A DNA stretch of 64,000 nucleotides from Apiosordaria backusii (taxonomy: Eukaryota; Ascomycota; Sordariomycetes; Sordariales; Lasiosphaeriaceae): NCBI GenBank assembly GCA_030549205.1, contig JAUKTV010000001.1, positions 1,426,001 through 1,490,000 on the forward strand, written 5' to 3'. The notes under the pieces are model-generated. The model worked only from the letters and a program-made list of their open reading frames with translations, did no database searches and was not told the DNA's origin. The position numbers were made by a program, and so were the translations under genes. Shown here piece by piece: positions 53,608 through 64,000 of this stretch (the stretch's first letter is position 1; the number at the start of each line of letters is the position of its first letter).

Positions 53608-55801
53608 ATGGCTACCGTAGCCGAAGTACCCGCGGCGGCGCCGGAGCCCCTGGGAAGGCTGGACCAGACACTGCTCATCTTCGCCGGTCTCATGGAAGGT
53701 GGCAAGGAGGATGAAGAGACTGTCAGAGAACTCGGCGAATTAACACGACTCCTTCACGATGACGTTGAGGTTACCAAGAAGGGCGAGACATCTGTCACGA
53801 CTGTGATTGATAGCGACTGTGTCGATACCATACTATGCTACCTCGACATGAGACAGCCCGATATCGTACGCGCCCACGCCGCGCTCTGCACCTCTGCCTA
53901 CCTCAAAGCTGCCGGTGAGGATGGTGGCAAGAAATTGGCCGAGTTCTTCCATGAACGAGTCCGCCGAGGGACCTACGATGATTACATTGTCGCCTTCTGC
54001 GTCGCTGCCACCATTTTCCCTATTGTTCCCGACCTCACATCCGAGCTGTTCTTGAGTGAAGGCTTCCTTGCCAGTCTTGGTCCGCTTATGAGGCGGAAAT
54101 GGAAGAGCAGGAAGGTTGAGACGGCATGCTTGGAGATGCTCAATGCTGCGTGCATGCACTCGGCTTGCCGAGAGGCTGTTCAAAAATACTGCACAGAGTG
54201 GCTTGAGGAGATCGTCGACCAGGATCCCGACGACGCCGTCAAGTCCATGCATACAGCCGATCCCGACATGCATCTCCAGGAGGGTTCCATTTCTATGAGA
54301 CGACATTCTCTGCAAGTCCAGAACCTTGCCGCAGTGGTCCTGGCAAAATTGAGGGTTAGCCAATACGTCCATACTCCCCCTTACTGAATCTGTCGTGCTG
54401 CCTTTCTATGGTGGTGATGTCTGGCTGACATCACGCTTGAAGGCAGTTCCATCTACACCAGCCACCTCCGGCCCGGAACCTAGGATACAACCGGCGACGA
54501 CTAGTATCGAAGACCTATCTAAGAGATTTACCAAGATGCTTCTGGAGGAAGAGGAAACAGAGCATGTCCAACCGTCGATCGAGGGCCTAGCATACGCATC
54601 CCTCCAACCCAAGGTGAAGGAAAGCCTGTCCAAAGACTCAAAGACACTGAAACGGCTCGTCAAGGCTCTTGATGATGCTCCTCCTAGGTCTCCCTTGATT
54701 TATGGTACACTCAGTATCTTTGCCAGCCTCACCAGATATCGACCTATTGAAACGGACGAAGAAAAAAGGATCCGACAGCTCAAGGCTTACGCCAACGCAG
54801 GCGGAAAAGTGCAGCCCGACCCCTTAAACGAGGATGAGCATGTCACCGCGAGGTGTAAGCGTGTCTTTGACGCCGGTCTCACCCCTGTCCTTATCAAGCA
54901 AAGCAAGAGTGGTTCCGCCGCCTCTTTAGCTCTGATCATCTCCATCATCCACTCCCTTTCCACCCCCCCTCCTCTCCGCGGTCAGCTCGCCCAGCAAGGC
55001 GCCGTCCGCCTCCTCATCGCAGCCTGGGCCGCCCTCCCAGAAACAGAATCCCAACCCAAGCGCGCCGCTGCTCAAGCCCTAGCCCGCATTCTTATTTCCA
55101 CCAATCCAGTCCTCGTCTTTGGTGGCACCCGCCCGATCCCGCAAAGCGCCGCCATTCGACCTCTGGCGTCCATCATCACCCCCGACCCGACCGCCGACCG
55201 CCGGGATCTCCTCCCTACGTTTGAGTCGTTGATGGCCTTGACAAATTTGGCTTCTACCGACGACGACACCCGCAAAGCGATCATCCGCACGGGGTGGGAT
55301 GACATTGAGGAGCAACTATTTAATGCTAACCCCCGGGTGTGTACGGCGGCTGTGGAGCTGGTGTGTAACCTTGTCCAGGATCCGGAGCAAACTCTTGCGT
55401 TATTTGGGGACGGGACGCCGAAGAGTGTGAACAGAGTCAAGGTTATCGTTGCGCTCGCGGATGCGGAAGACCCCAAGACGAGGAGCGCGGCGGGGGGTGC
55501 GTTGGCTAGTTTGACAAGCTGTGATGAGGTTGTGAAAGCAGTGGCGAAGCTGGATAGGGGGGCGGAGGTGGTGCTGGGCTTGTGCAGGGATGAGAGGGAG
55601 GATTTGAGGCATAGGGGGGCGGTGGTGGTGAGGAATATGGTTTTTGCTGAGGGGGAGGTGGGGAAGATGGCGAGGAAGAAATTGTTGGAAGAGGGCGCAG
55701 TGGAGGCGCTGATGGGGTGTGCGAAGAGTAGCAAGAGTCAGGAGGTTGTGGGGGTTGTTGTGCAGGCTGCTGAGGGGTTGATGAAGGATGGGGAGGTATA
55801 A
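53608..55801 (+). CDS. CRO1: UCS-domain myosin chaperone (CRO1/She4/UNC-45 type)
   Basis: Two exons (53608-54354 and 54443-55801) with an 88-nt intron, 701 residues. UCS proteins fold and stabilise myosin motor heads. The related Podospora CRO1 and yeast She4 are needed for actin-dependent events. The whole protein is helical armadillo-like repeats without the N-terminal TPR domain of animal UNC-45, as expected in fungi. Visible features include QTLLIFAGLMEGG near the N-terminus, the central AALCTSAYLKAAGEDGGKKL, and C-terminal UCS-type repeats such as ESLMALTNLAS, VCTAAVELVCNLVQDPE and RSAAGGALASLTSCDEVV. The intron donor is GTTAGC, unusual but in phase, and the acceptor follows CTTGAAG. The stop at 55799-55801 ends the last repeat cleanly. 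Confidence 0.9.
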
Positions 55802-56142
55802 GGTTGTTGTTGTTGTTTTGTGATTCTTTTGGGAGCAGGAGTATGATTTGGAAGCAAGAGCATATTTGAAGCGGAAAGGACCAACAAGGCTGACATAAGG
55901 TAGTTGACATGTGGGATAATTATCAGGCGGGAGAGGTATCATCATCAGACTATCGTAATTTTGATAATCTAAGAAACATATTCTAACTTTGTAGGTGGTA
56001 TTTTGATGTGTTCGAATGCTTCAACATAGCTCGCCCAAAGCTTTGAACTTGCAACACTAATTTACACATATATAGGTACACACACCACATCTTCAGTCGC
56101 GGTTTGCTTACAACGCCCCCTCCCCTTTCTTCTAACTTGATA
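55802..56142. other. Convergent 3' intergenic region
   Basis: About 340 bases between the ends of CRO1 (+) and EME1 (-). A short GTT repeat follows the CRO1 stop. No gene is seen. Confidence 0.5.
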
Positions 56143-58280
56143 TCAAATATCACTACTCCCCCCATCCCTCCCCAACAATATCTTGTGCACCCTCCTACTT
56201 ATCGCCTGCCCCACCGCCCGATCACTGAAACCCCCATCCCTATTCGTACCCTTCCTCACCCCCTCCAGCAACCTCGGCCCCTGTTCCTCCAGCGCTTTCT
56301 TCAGCTGGGAAATCTTCTCGTACTCCCCCGCGATGCCAAACGCAATCGGCTTCGTCACCCTGCCAATCTCCTGCAGCATTTTGACGTATATATCTTTGGG
56401 TTCTGTCCCCGTGCGCACCTGTCCAGAGTCCATGCAGAAGCCGGCTTGGGTGTCGTTTGTCTGGTCTCGTAAGCGGCGGTAGGGAGCGGTGCTGATGTGC
56501 TGGGTGAAGATTGCGATTTGGTTGGAAGTTTCGATACGGGCGTTGGTGTGGTGGATTAGGCAGGAGTGAACCAACTGGAGGGAGAGGAGTGATTGCTCGA
56601 TGGCTTCTTCGTTGATGATTTTGGGGGGTTAGTAGCTCGGCGATTTGGGGGTGGGGGTTGGTGGTTATGAGCAGGGTCGAGGCCATCTCGGACAGCAGAG
56701 GCGAACTGCCGGTTCCGAGCGGATTTGTTTTTTCGGAGGAACGGTTGCAGGCCTTCGATTAAGTAGATTAGGGTGAATCCGGGGAAACTGGACTTCATAG
56801 AGGAGACGTGGGAGTCCAAGTTTGGGGAGGAGGGGGAGAGGGATAATTCGACGAATTGAGCGGCGGGCATTATGGCCATGGCGTATTTCTCGACATCAAC
56901 TCGGGAGGGGACGGGCTCCCAGATGGAGAGGGAGGGGTTGTATTCCGCGTCTACTTTTCTCCGCCACCGGACGACGTTATCGACGGGGGAGCGGGAGGAT
57001 TCAACTTGGACGGAGAGGTCTTTCAAGAGTTCCTCGGCTTGGATTTTGATGGTTGGGTTGAGGCCGATGGGGAGGTTGACGATCATTTCGGGGGTAGAGA
57101 CTTTTTTATCGGTGCGGAGTTTGTTTACTTCTGCGAGGGCGGCGGCTCGTTGCTTTTCGAGAGCGCGGGATTCTTTGGCGGCTTCTTTTTCGAGACGCTT
57201 GCGCTCTCTCTCGGCGGCGAGGGAGGCGGCTTTGGCTGCCTTTTCTGCGGCTTTTTCCTCGGCGGTTTTCTTTGGTTCTGTTTTTCTCAGCTCGTCCGGT
57301 AGATCAACCGCCCTGGATGATGATACACCGGTTGTAAATCTTTTGTTCCGGGATTTGCTGACTGGTGGTGGCCGCGTAGAGCTTGATCCTCCTGAGGTGG
57401 TTTTTGGCTTGGAGCTGGCAAGATCCATGATATCTGGGAAATCATCGTCCTTATCGGAATCCACATCATCCATGGCCTCGTCAGAATCGTCAAGCGTGAT
57501 AACTTCTGACTGGGTCTTCCGGAAAGGGCGGGCCGGCTGCAACATAGGGCCCTCCTGAGAGAAAGGAAGGGGCGCGGAGCTTGATATAGGATCCCAATCC
57601 GCGGCCTTGCTGGCTGTGTTCTTGGGTCGCTGCACAAGCCCTGGTGAGCTCGAGACCAGATCATCTGCCATTATATTACGCTTTGATGTGGTGGTCATTG
57701 GCTGCTTGCCCTTGTCTTGAGGGGTCTCGCTGATGAAAAGCTCATCGTCAGATAGATCAACAACTACTTGTGGCTGGCCAAAATTCCTTCGCGGTGGTGA
57801 ATTCGCTTTGCCCTTGGGTGAAGGGCTTCTGAACAGGTCATCATCCGGCTCGTCGTCAGGGTCGTCTAACCCTGGCCGATAACGCTCGCCGTTAGGTCGA
57901 TACAGCTTCCCCCCGATTTCCTTCACCCCTTTGGGAACAGAGCTACTCCTGCGCAAATCCCTAGGTTGGGCAGACGGTGGCGGAATTGAAGCCGCGAGTG
58001 GCGGGGATTTCCTTGTGGGACTTGAAATTATCGATTCTGCTGCGCTTATTCGCCGTTTCTTGGGGGCTGGTCTTTCCGTGCCGATACCCTTCCATGACCA
58101 TCCGGTTCCAACTGGGTTGGGAAATAACTCGTCGTCAGAAACAAAGAGAGCATCATCAAGGTCTGGTGATTTCTCTTTAGGTAGGGGTCGTTTTGCTCCT
58201 GCTGTTGGCAGAGGCGGTTGTTGTGCCGTTGAGGGTCGAGGTGGAGGAGAGCTTGAAAGAAGATCGATGATTTCGGCCAT
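56143..58280 (-). CDS. EME1: Crossover junction endonuclease subunit EME1 (frame broken in a C run)
   Basis: EME1 (yeast Mms4) is the non-catalytic partner of MUS81 and helps cut branched DNA in recombination and fork repair. The minus-strand frame from 58280 starts MAEIIDLLSSSPPPRP and carries a long acidic, Ser/Pro-rich disordered half with VVDLSDDELFISE. A basic coiled helix (AAEKAAKAASLAAERERKRL) follows, then the ERCC4-like fold: AEVNKLRTDKKVSTPEMIVN, then FTLIYLIEGLQPFLRKNKSA. At 56623-56628 (six G on +, six C in sense) the frame shifts. Downstream it continues in the next frame as KIINEEAIEQSLLSLQLVHS, IAIFTQHISTAPYRRL and a helix-hairpin-helix-type end. One extra C gives a continuous protein of about 712 residues, the usual size. 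A splice explanation fails because no GT donor of suitable phase exists before the break. Confidence 0.88.
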
Positions 58281-61200
58281 TGTTTATGTGGACCTTGTTG
58301 TATCTGACGCCCAAAATGAGGGTAGTTGTGCAGCCAAAAGATCCCTGTAATGGGATGTGTCGATGGTGGGGAGTTTAGAAGCCTTCAACCACTGGCATTT
58401 GTTTAGATGACGTCGGAGGCCATCGACACAAAGCCGACGTTTTGGAGTCGAGACTGTTTCTCGACCGTTTTCCTTTGCTCAAAGACACGCGACGTGGAGC
58501 ACACGAACCCAACACCGTATCACGTGAGAAGCTTAAATCGACTAGCTTTCTGCAAATGGGCCCCGCTTTCAACGAGTCGTTAACGTCAAGTTTCAGACAC
58601 TATTTTAGAATTACTTCGCAACTTCTTCGGTCTATTAGCTGCAGAAAGCTACTGGTATCTACCTTCCGTGTTGGTCTTTGAATCAAGCCATGAGCGGGCG
58701 TACGGAGGTCTCCAAGACGGAGAATAGGAAGAGCTTAAGATAAACTCGGGGAATATTCGCACGATCCAAGTCATGATCGCGGTCATGATTGGCGATTGAC
58801 AGCGTAGCAGCGCGCTGCTCGGACCTCTTCCTCGATGAACATCTCCCCGCCTTCGTTCTGAACTCTTGGAAATCCATTCCTGACGTGATGGATTCGGGTC
58901 TCGACCTCTTGCAGATAGCGTCCGTGCGCACGGCCGTTTCCCCCCTCTTGTTCAAACACCCACCCCCAGCAGGTTGGCAGTTGCCCCACACCAAACACCC
59001 GAGCGCACACATGTCTCAAGATTGGAAGGGAGAGGAGGGGAGGGATTTCTAAAACATTTCTGCTTTAGGAAAGAAACGTTTCTTGCTATCGGACCGGGGT
59101 CCGGGAAACGAGAATGCGGCACCGCTCCGCTCCGATGGGGCTCGCCGGTGAGAGGGGATTGGTGAGGGGCAAGTCCCGGTGGCCTTCCCACGGGGTATTA
59201 CAGCCTATCGGGTATGAGAAACGCGTTAAATGCCGAGAAGGATGACTATGGGATCTCGAGGGATCACATGCACAGCGATATATATTGCGAGAAGAAACAA
59301 ATATCATGGTTTCAAGATTGATGGAGCTATATGCCGTCTTTTTAGAACAGCAAGATCGGGGATATGGTTGGTTGGTTGATATGTATTTGCCCCTCTCACC
59401 GGAGAGGAAGCAAACCAAGAATGGAGTTCGATGCATGGGTTCTACACTATGTGAGCTTGCATGAAGGGAAAGGGGTCAAGGCGTTGCATGTTCGCGGCAT
59501 TGCTGAGTGATGTGTGCTTGAGCTGCTGCAACCAGAGATTCTGAAACTATGGTCCCGCCTATCAGCTATCATTCTTGAGACGACACTCAATGATGGAGTT
59601 CATCACACTGATGACAGTTGGGCATTCAGCGCAGAAAAGGATTTCTCCGCTGCGGTTATTCCACGCAATCCTTCTTTGTGGCCTGGATATAGGGGCACAG
59701 GCGGATTATGTGCATCCCGATTTCTCCGGACCGACATATGGAGGAATGAGGATGGACCAACAGCTCCAGGTCTGAGGTTTATCTTGTGCGGTCCAGGGGA
59801 GGGGTCGGTCTTAAATAAGTAAGCCGTCCCGTACTGCACCGGCCAGCCGGGAGTCGTTCAAGACGGGACGGATGTCTTTAGACCCGGCCGGCTGGGAGGT
59901 GCTATTCAATGGTCGAAAAGAAGGATCAGAGCACCTGATGAGGAAAATATTTCCTTCGTTTGCTCGATAGGCTACAGATAGATCTTTTCTTGTTGGATAG
60001 CGGCATCTCCTTGCAGTTGGCGTCTTTGTGGTTGGCGGGGTGTAACTTTGCTTCTTCAAGTTGGGGGACGTGATGGTGGGGGTTCCATTCCGTTACTTGG
60101 TGATAATCAGGTGCCCTGGCTCGGAATAGATAGTGACGATCGTGAGCCGACCATGTTTGCTATCTGTTACTTGTCCCGTCTTTGTGTCCCCTCAACAAAT
60201 ATTACTTATGGAAATTTCGAATTCGAGAGGAAGAGGCGTAGAAGGTTGAACTAGTCCATCATTGGATAGTGTTGCCGAATAGTGGTGTTGTGCCTGCAGA
60301 TGGTGTTCCCCAGGCTCGTGAAGCCTTTTCCGCACCTGTTCGAAACTGGCAGTGAGTGGATGAAAAGCTGTGCCTTTTCTGCAGCTAAATCCGTCCAATC
60401 CAGGAGAGCTGCAACCCTGTGCTGTACCCCTGGACTGGAAGTTCAGATGCAGCTCATCCAGTACTCCACTGTGGACATGGAAGCACGCAAACAAGATCTG
60501 GAAGGAAGATCGTCATGTGCAAATCGCTGGGAACAGATGGAGCACATACGGTATATGGACATGATGAGATGGAAGAAGGACAAGCACTCACTTGCCAGAC
60601 TTTGACCCTCACCTCAGACCTCGGGTCGATAAAGCTATACACATGTAGAGTTGGAGTCGGGTCTGGGAGCTGTCACCTGGTGGCCAGAGCGTTCGGCCTT
60701 TGCAGGGGAAGCACCGTGTCCCCAGAACGGAGGGGAGCCGCCGTCTGATGTGCGCACTGGGAGCTAGACTGCTTTTGGCATCTGGTTGCTTGGTTGAACT
60801 CGAGCTAACGCTGCAAGGACGTTCCCACCTCACCCCCAACACGGCCTGTGTGGTGACACTGAAGGACTTGAAGCGACTGACAAATTCCGCAGGGCAGAGG
60901 TTTGCGGGAGAAGTTTGCTCTGGGAAACGATGAGTGAAAGAGCTGTCTCTTTTTTGCTGCAATATCTAATTGTGTGTACACCTGTTGCTTGTTCGTCGGG
61001 TATCGGAAACACCTGGCGCTTGCTTGTCCTGGCTTCTGACTGGACTGTTCGGTATCTCTCCAACAAACCTGAGTTCGCAGTTGGGGGGGAAATCTTCAGA
61101 GTTTCCGCCTGGGCCGCCGTCTCACCGCATCGGGCCATCAAAAAAAAATACAGCGACTAACAAGCCACTGACTGGCAGAGAAAGAAAAAAAAACAGAAAA

Positions 61201-61747
61201 AAAATCATCATCAACCTGGAAGCGAGGGCTCGTTTTGTTCTATCGTGTCGTCCTCGATAACTTTATTGCGAAGCGACTCCAGGGATCCCAATCGACCCCA
61301 ATCGGCCCCCCCGGGCGCAGCTTCAGGGGACGCGTTTGTAATTTGCGCCACCCTGGTCGGCGCAATCAAATAAACAAGGGGACTTCCCAAGCGCCCCTGG
61401 CATCAGACAGCAACCTCCCCCAGAATACCCGCCGACGACACAGGAGAATCCTCGATTTTCAACAACATATGACGCCTGCCAGACGAACGAGTGCAGAAGC
61501 ATAAACCCTTTTGCGGGGTCGTTGCTGTTCGACGTATTCTGCCTCTCTTTAGCCATCGAGGCGGTTCGTCCCGTCACACGTTCCACGATTGGCCGTGTAC
61601 GAGCTCGAGGAGCGTGAAAGTATAGTTTCGACTTTCGACTGCGGCAAAAAACGAGTGGCCCGTCCCACCGCGCCGGCTCAAGTCGATTGATTAGATCGAG
61701 ACCTACTACTTATTAGAGCTCCACGCCCCCAGTCCCGCTTCGCTGCT
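58281..61747. other. Long divergent intergenic region, nothing recognised
   Basis: About 3.5 kb between EME1 (-) and the kinesin gene (+). Many ORFs under 120 codons overlap on both strands, and none shows a domain or signal peptide. Base composition is similar to the coding regions, and no repeats longer than short A runs (61139-61150, 61185-61206) are evident. An unrecognised gene or non-coding RNA cannot be excluded. Confidence 0.4.
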
Positions 61748-64000
61748 ATGGCAAGCTCACCACCAGCGTCGCCGGGCACACTGCCTGCACGGCCAATGAG
61801 CGCCATGGTCCGCCCGGCTCCGAGAAGCAGCAGCCGCATGAGCATGCAGAGCAAGGCCGGCGGAGGGAGCAGAGCCTCTGACGAGGACACAAAAACCGCC
61901 GTCAAAGTTGGTGAGTACACAGCATACCTCGGATCCCACTTGGTGAACCCCCGGCACGCCGACCACCGACCTGTGTGTCTCGCGTGCCACTGCTGCCACG
62001 GACACCTGCATTTCTGACATCTTGAGCAGTGGTTCGCGTGCGCCCACCTCTGAAGCCTGAAGACCCGGGCTTCGAGCTTATACCTCAGCGGTTCCAGCGG
62101 TCTATGGTCCAGGTGCATTCGCCTACAAATCTGTCGATCGAATCACCACAGGGCCGCAAGCTTTTCGTCTTTGATAGAGTATTCGGGCCCGAAGTAGGCC
62201 AGGCCGGAATATGGGAGTACCTGGACGAGGGTGTCAGCGCTTTTACCCAGGGGTACAATGTATCCCTTCTCGCATACGGCCAGTCCGGTGCGGGCAAGTC
62301 CTACACAATGGGCACTGCAGGAGAACAAGATAGTCTGGAGCAGATGGGTGAGTAGATCCCCCAAACCTCCAGCGACTAAAAACGACGGCGTGGTGCTGAC
62401 TATAATAACCAGGCGTGATTCCACGCGCCGCCACTGCGCTGTTTGAACGGTTAGAAGGCCCCAAAGTCAATCCTAACCGTAGTTCCATGTCACAGCTCCG
62501 GACACCAGCTCCAGGTCGGTTCTCGAACCCGCCTGTCAGTTTCACGAAAGGGGCGGAAAAGAATTGGACCTTGCGCGCGTCATATGTCGAGATCTACAAC
62601 GAGCAGCTGAGAGACCTATTGGTAGATGACAGCATCCCATTGCATGAACGAGGCACTGTCACGATCCGCGAAGATGTCAAGGGCAATATCCTTTTGACCG
62701 GGTTGCGACAAGTTGAGGTTAATTCGGTGGACGACCTCATGAATGTGCTGGACCAAGGATCGACAGTTCGACAGACAGATGCGACGGCCATAAACGCACG
62801 ATCGTCGCGGTCTCATGCCGTATTCAGCTTGAACCTGGTGCAGAAAAAGAACAAGCCGACGACGGGCGCAGAGAGGCGCATGTCGATGCCGGTGGAAGGC
62901 TTCTCTGGGAGCGAATCTTTGGTAACGACGGACAGCAAAATGCATTTCGTGGATTTAGCCGGCAGCGAACGTCTCAAGAACACGGGCGCCCAGGGAGAGC
63001 GGGCAAAGGAGGGTATTTCGATTAACGCTGGTTTGGCAGCGCTCGGCAAGGTTATTTCGCAGCTGTCATCGCGCCAGGCCGGAGCCCATGTGTCGTACCG
63101 GGACTCGAAGCTAACGCGACTACTCCAAGACTCATTGGGTGGAAATGCCATCACGTACATGATTGCCTGTGTAACACCGGCCGAATTCCACCTCAGCGAG
63201 ACGTTAAACACAGTCCAATATGCGCAGAGGGCCCGAGCGATCCAGAGCAAGCCGCGGATCCAGCAGGTAGAGGAGGGGGACAAACAAGCCATAATCGATC
63301 GTCTCAAGGCCGAAGTAGCATTTCTGCGGGAACAAATCCGGAGTGCAGAACGCGGCGGGGGAGAGCGACGCACCCTGGCTCCAGGCGAGAGGCCCGAGCG
63401 GCAGAGTGAGCGGGAGGTGGAACTCCAGAACCAACTACTGGATGCCCAGGAAAACTATACGGCCTTGAGCCAGCGGCACGCGAAGCTGATTGCCGAGCTG
63501 GCCAGGGCTCGCGATGAGGAGCAGTTGGAGAACCAGCTTGAAAAGAACCTGGGCGACAGTGCCACAGAGCGGTTAAATCGCTCCAATAGCTTTGCGCAGG
63601 CGGTGGAACAGGTTGTGCTCGAGTACGAAAAGACGATCCAGTCCCTAGAACAGTCGCTAGCGAGTACCAGGGCAACCCTGTCCAGCACCGAGGGTTCTCT
63701 GCTGGAAAAAGAGTCCAACTGCGCCTACGCGGAAACAATCAACAATCAGCTCCAGGCCCGGTTGCAGAAGCTGATGGACCGCGAGGCCAACACCGAAAGC
63801 TATCTGCACGACCTGGAGACCAAGCTGGACGGCCATACGTCGGGCGAGGAGAAGAACGCGGCCATCATTATGGAGCTGCGCAAAGAGATTGCGCGGGTCC
63901 GGGAAAATGAGGCTGCCTGTGAGGACTACATCTCGACGCTTGAGGAGCGCCTTGCCGAGGCCGACCAAGATGCCGAGCTCATGCAGCGCGAGATCGACAG
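61748..64000 (+). CDS. Kinesin with N-terminal motor domain (partial, runs off the window)
   Basis: Three exons so far (61748-61910, 62030-62347, 62413 to the window end), 689 complete codons without a stop. Kinesins walk on microtubules using ATP. A short Ser/Pro/Arg-rich N-terminus precedes the motor domain, which starts KVVVRVRPPL. The P-loop is GQSGAGKSYTMG (about residue 138), switch I is NARSSRSHAVFSL and switch II is DLAGSER (about residue 341). The domain ends with LNTVQYAQRARAIQSKP. After it comes continuous coiled coil (ELQNQLLDAQENYTALSQRH onward). An N-terminal motor with a long stalk suggests a plus-end motor of the kinesin-4/KIF21-like type, but the tail that would settle this is outside the window. 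The frame is missed by a start-to-stop search because no stop occurs before the edge. Confidence 0.92.

Noticed and set aside
1..64000. tRNA genes, rRNA, transposons and CRISPR arrays
   Set aside because: A visual scan for B-box-like GGTTCGANTCC motifs, terminal repeats, transposase or reverse-transcriptase motifs and spaced repeats found nothing convincing. A tRNA or repeat search program could still find a weak case.

Overview
The window looks like nuclear chromosomal DNA of a filamentous ascomycete, most likely a sordariomycete and probably Sordariales. The evidence is gene content and structure. There are about 23 protein genes in 64 kb, on both strands and without operons. They are split by introns of about 47-119 nt with GT..AG ends and CTAAC/CTAAT-type branch motifs. 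The proteins match fungal families such as CRO1/She4, Rpr2-type RNase P, Gde1 and EME1. I see no transposon, CRISPR array, rRNA gene, convincing tRNA gene or AT-rich repeat-induced mutation tract.

Layout, left to right. An arrestin-fold protein (+, 1903-3252) is followed by a 2.9 kb intergenic region with a long CAGT microsatellite. Next come heat-shock factor HSF1 (-, 6125-8506) and spliceosomal cyclophilin CWC27 (-, 10120-11733). CWC27 shares a divergent promoter with V-ATPase subunit B (+, 12440-14323). Then follow a secreted aldose 1-epimerase-like protein (+), ZPR1 (-), an RNase P/MRP Rpr2-type subunit (-), the SPX-ankyrin-GDPD protein GDE1 (+, 21174-24972), a WW-domain protein with a Gly/Tyr/Gln-rich tail (+), an interrupted acidic ORF (+) and an ER-type membrane protein (-).

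The middle holds a peroxisomal ABCD half-transporter (+, 30474-32726), a taspase-like threonine hydrolase (-), ARP3 (+, 36300-37903), a zinc alcohol dehydrogenase (+), a secreted gamma-glutamyltransferase (-) and a Thr/Val-rich secreted protein (-).

The right part holds a large probable mitochondrial PPR-like protein (-), a DUF866 zinc-binding protein (+), TFIIH subunit TFB4 (-), the myosin chaperone CRO1/She4 (+), the crossover endonuclease subunit EME1 (-) and a kinesin cut by the window end (+, 61748 onward).

The genes are mostly conserved housekeeping functions: stress transcription, splicing, RNA processing, vacuolar acidification, phosphate and lipid metabolism, actin and microtubule motors, and DNA repair. 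They do not form a recognisable metabolic cluster, and I found no convincing undescribed multi-gene system. The more unusual signals are small-scale. Two conserved genes (WW protein and EME1) are each broken by one missing base in a six-G run. HSF1 has a stop-free 54-nt intron inside its DNA-binding domain. VMA2, ARP3 and the gamma-glutamyltransferase gene have very small coding exons, one of only 4 nt. There are also a 24-nt poly-G tract and several simple-repeat tracts.

Exon boundaries were placed by eye from splice signals, frame and family knowledge; no alignment was run.
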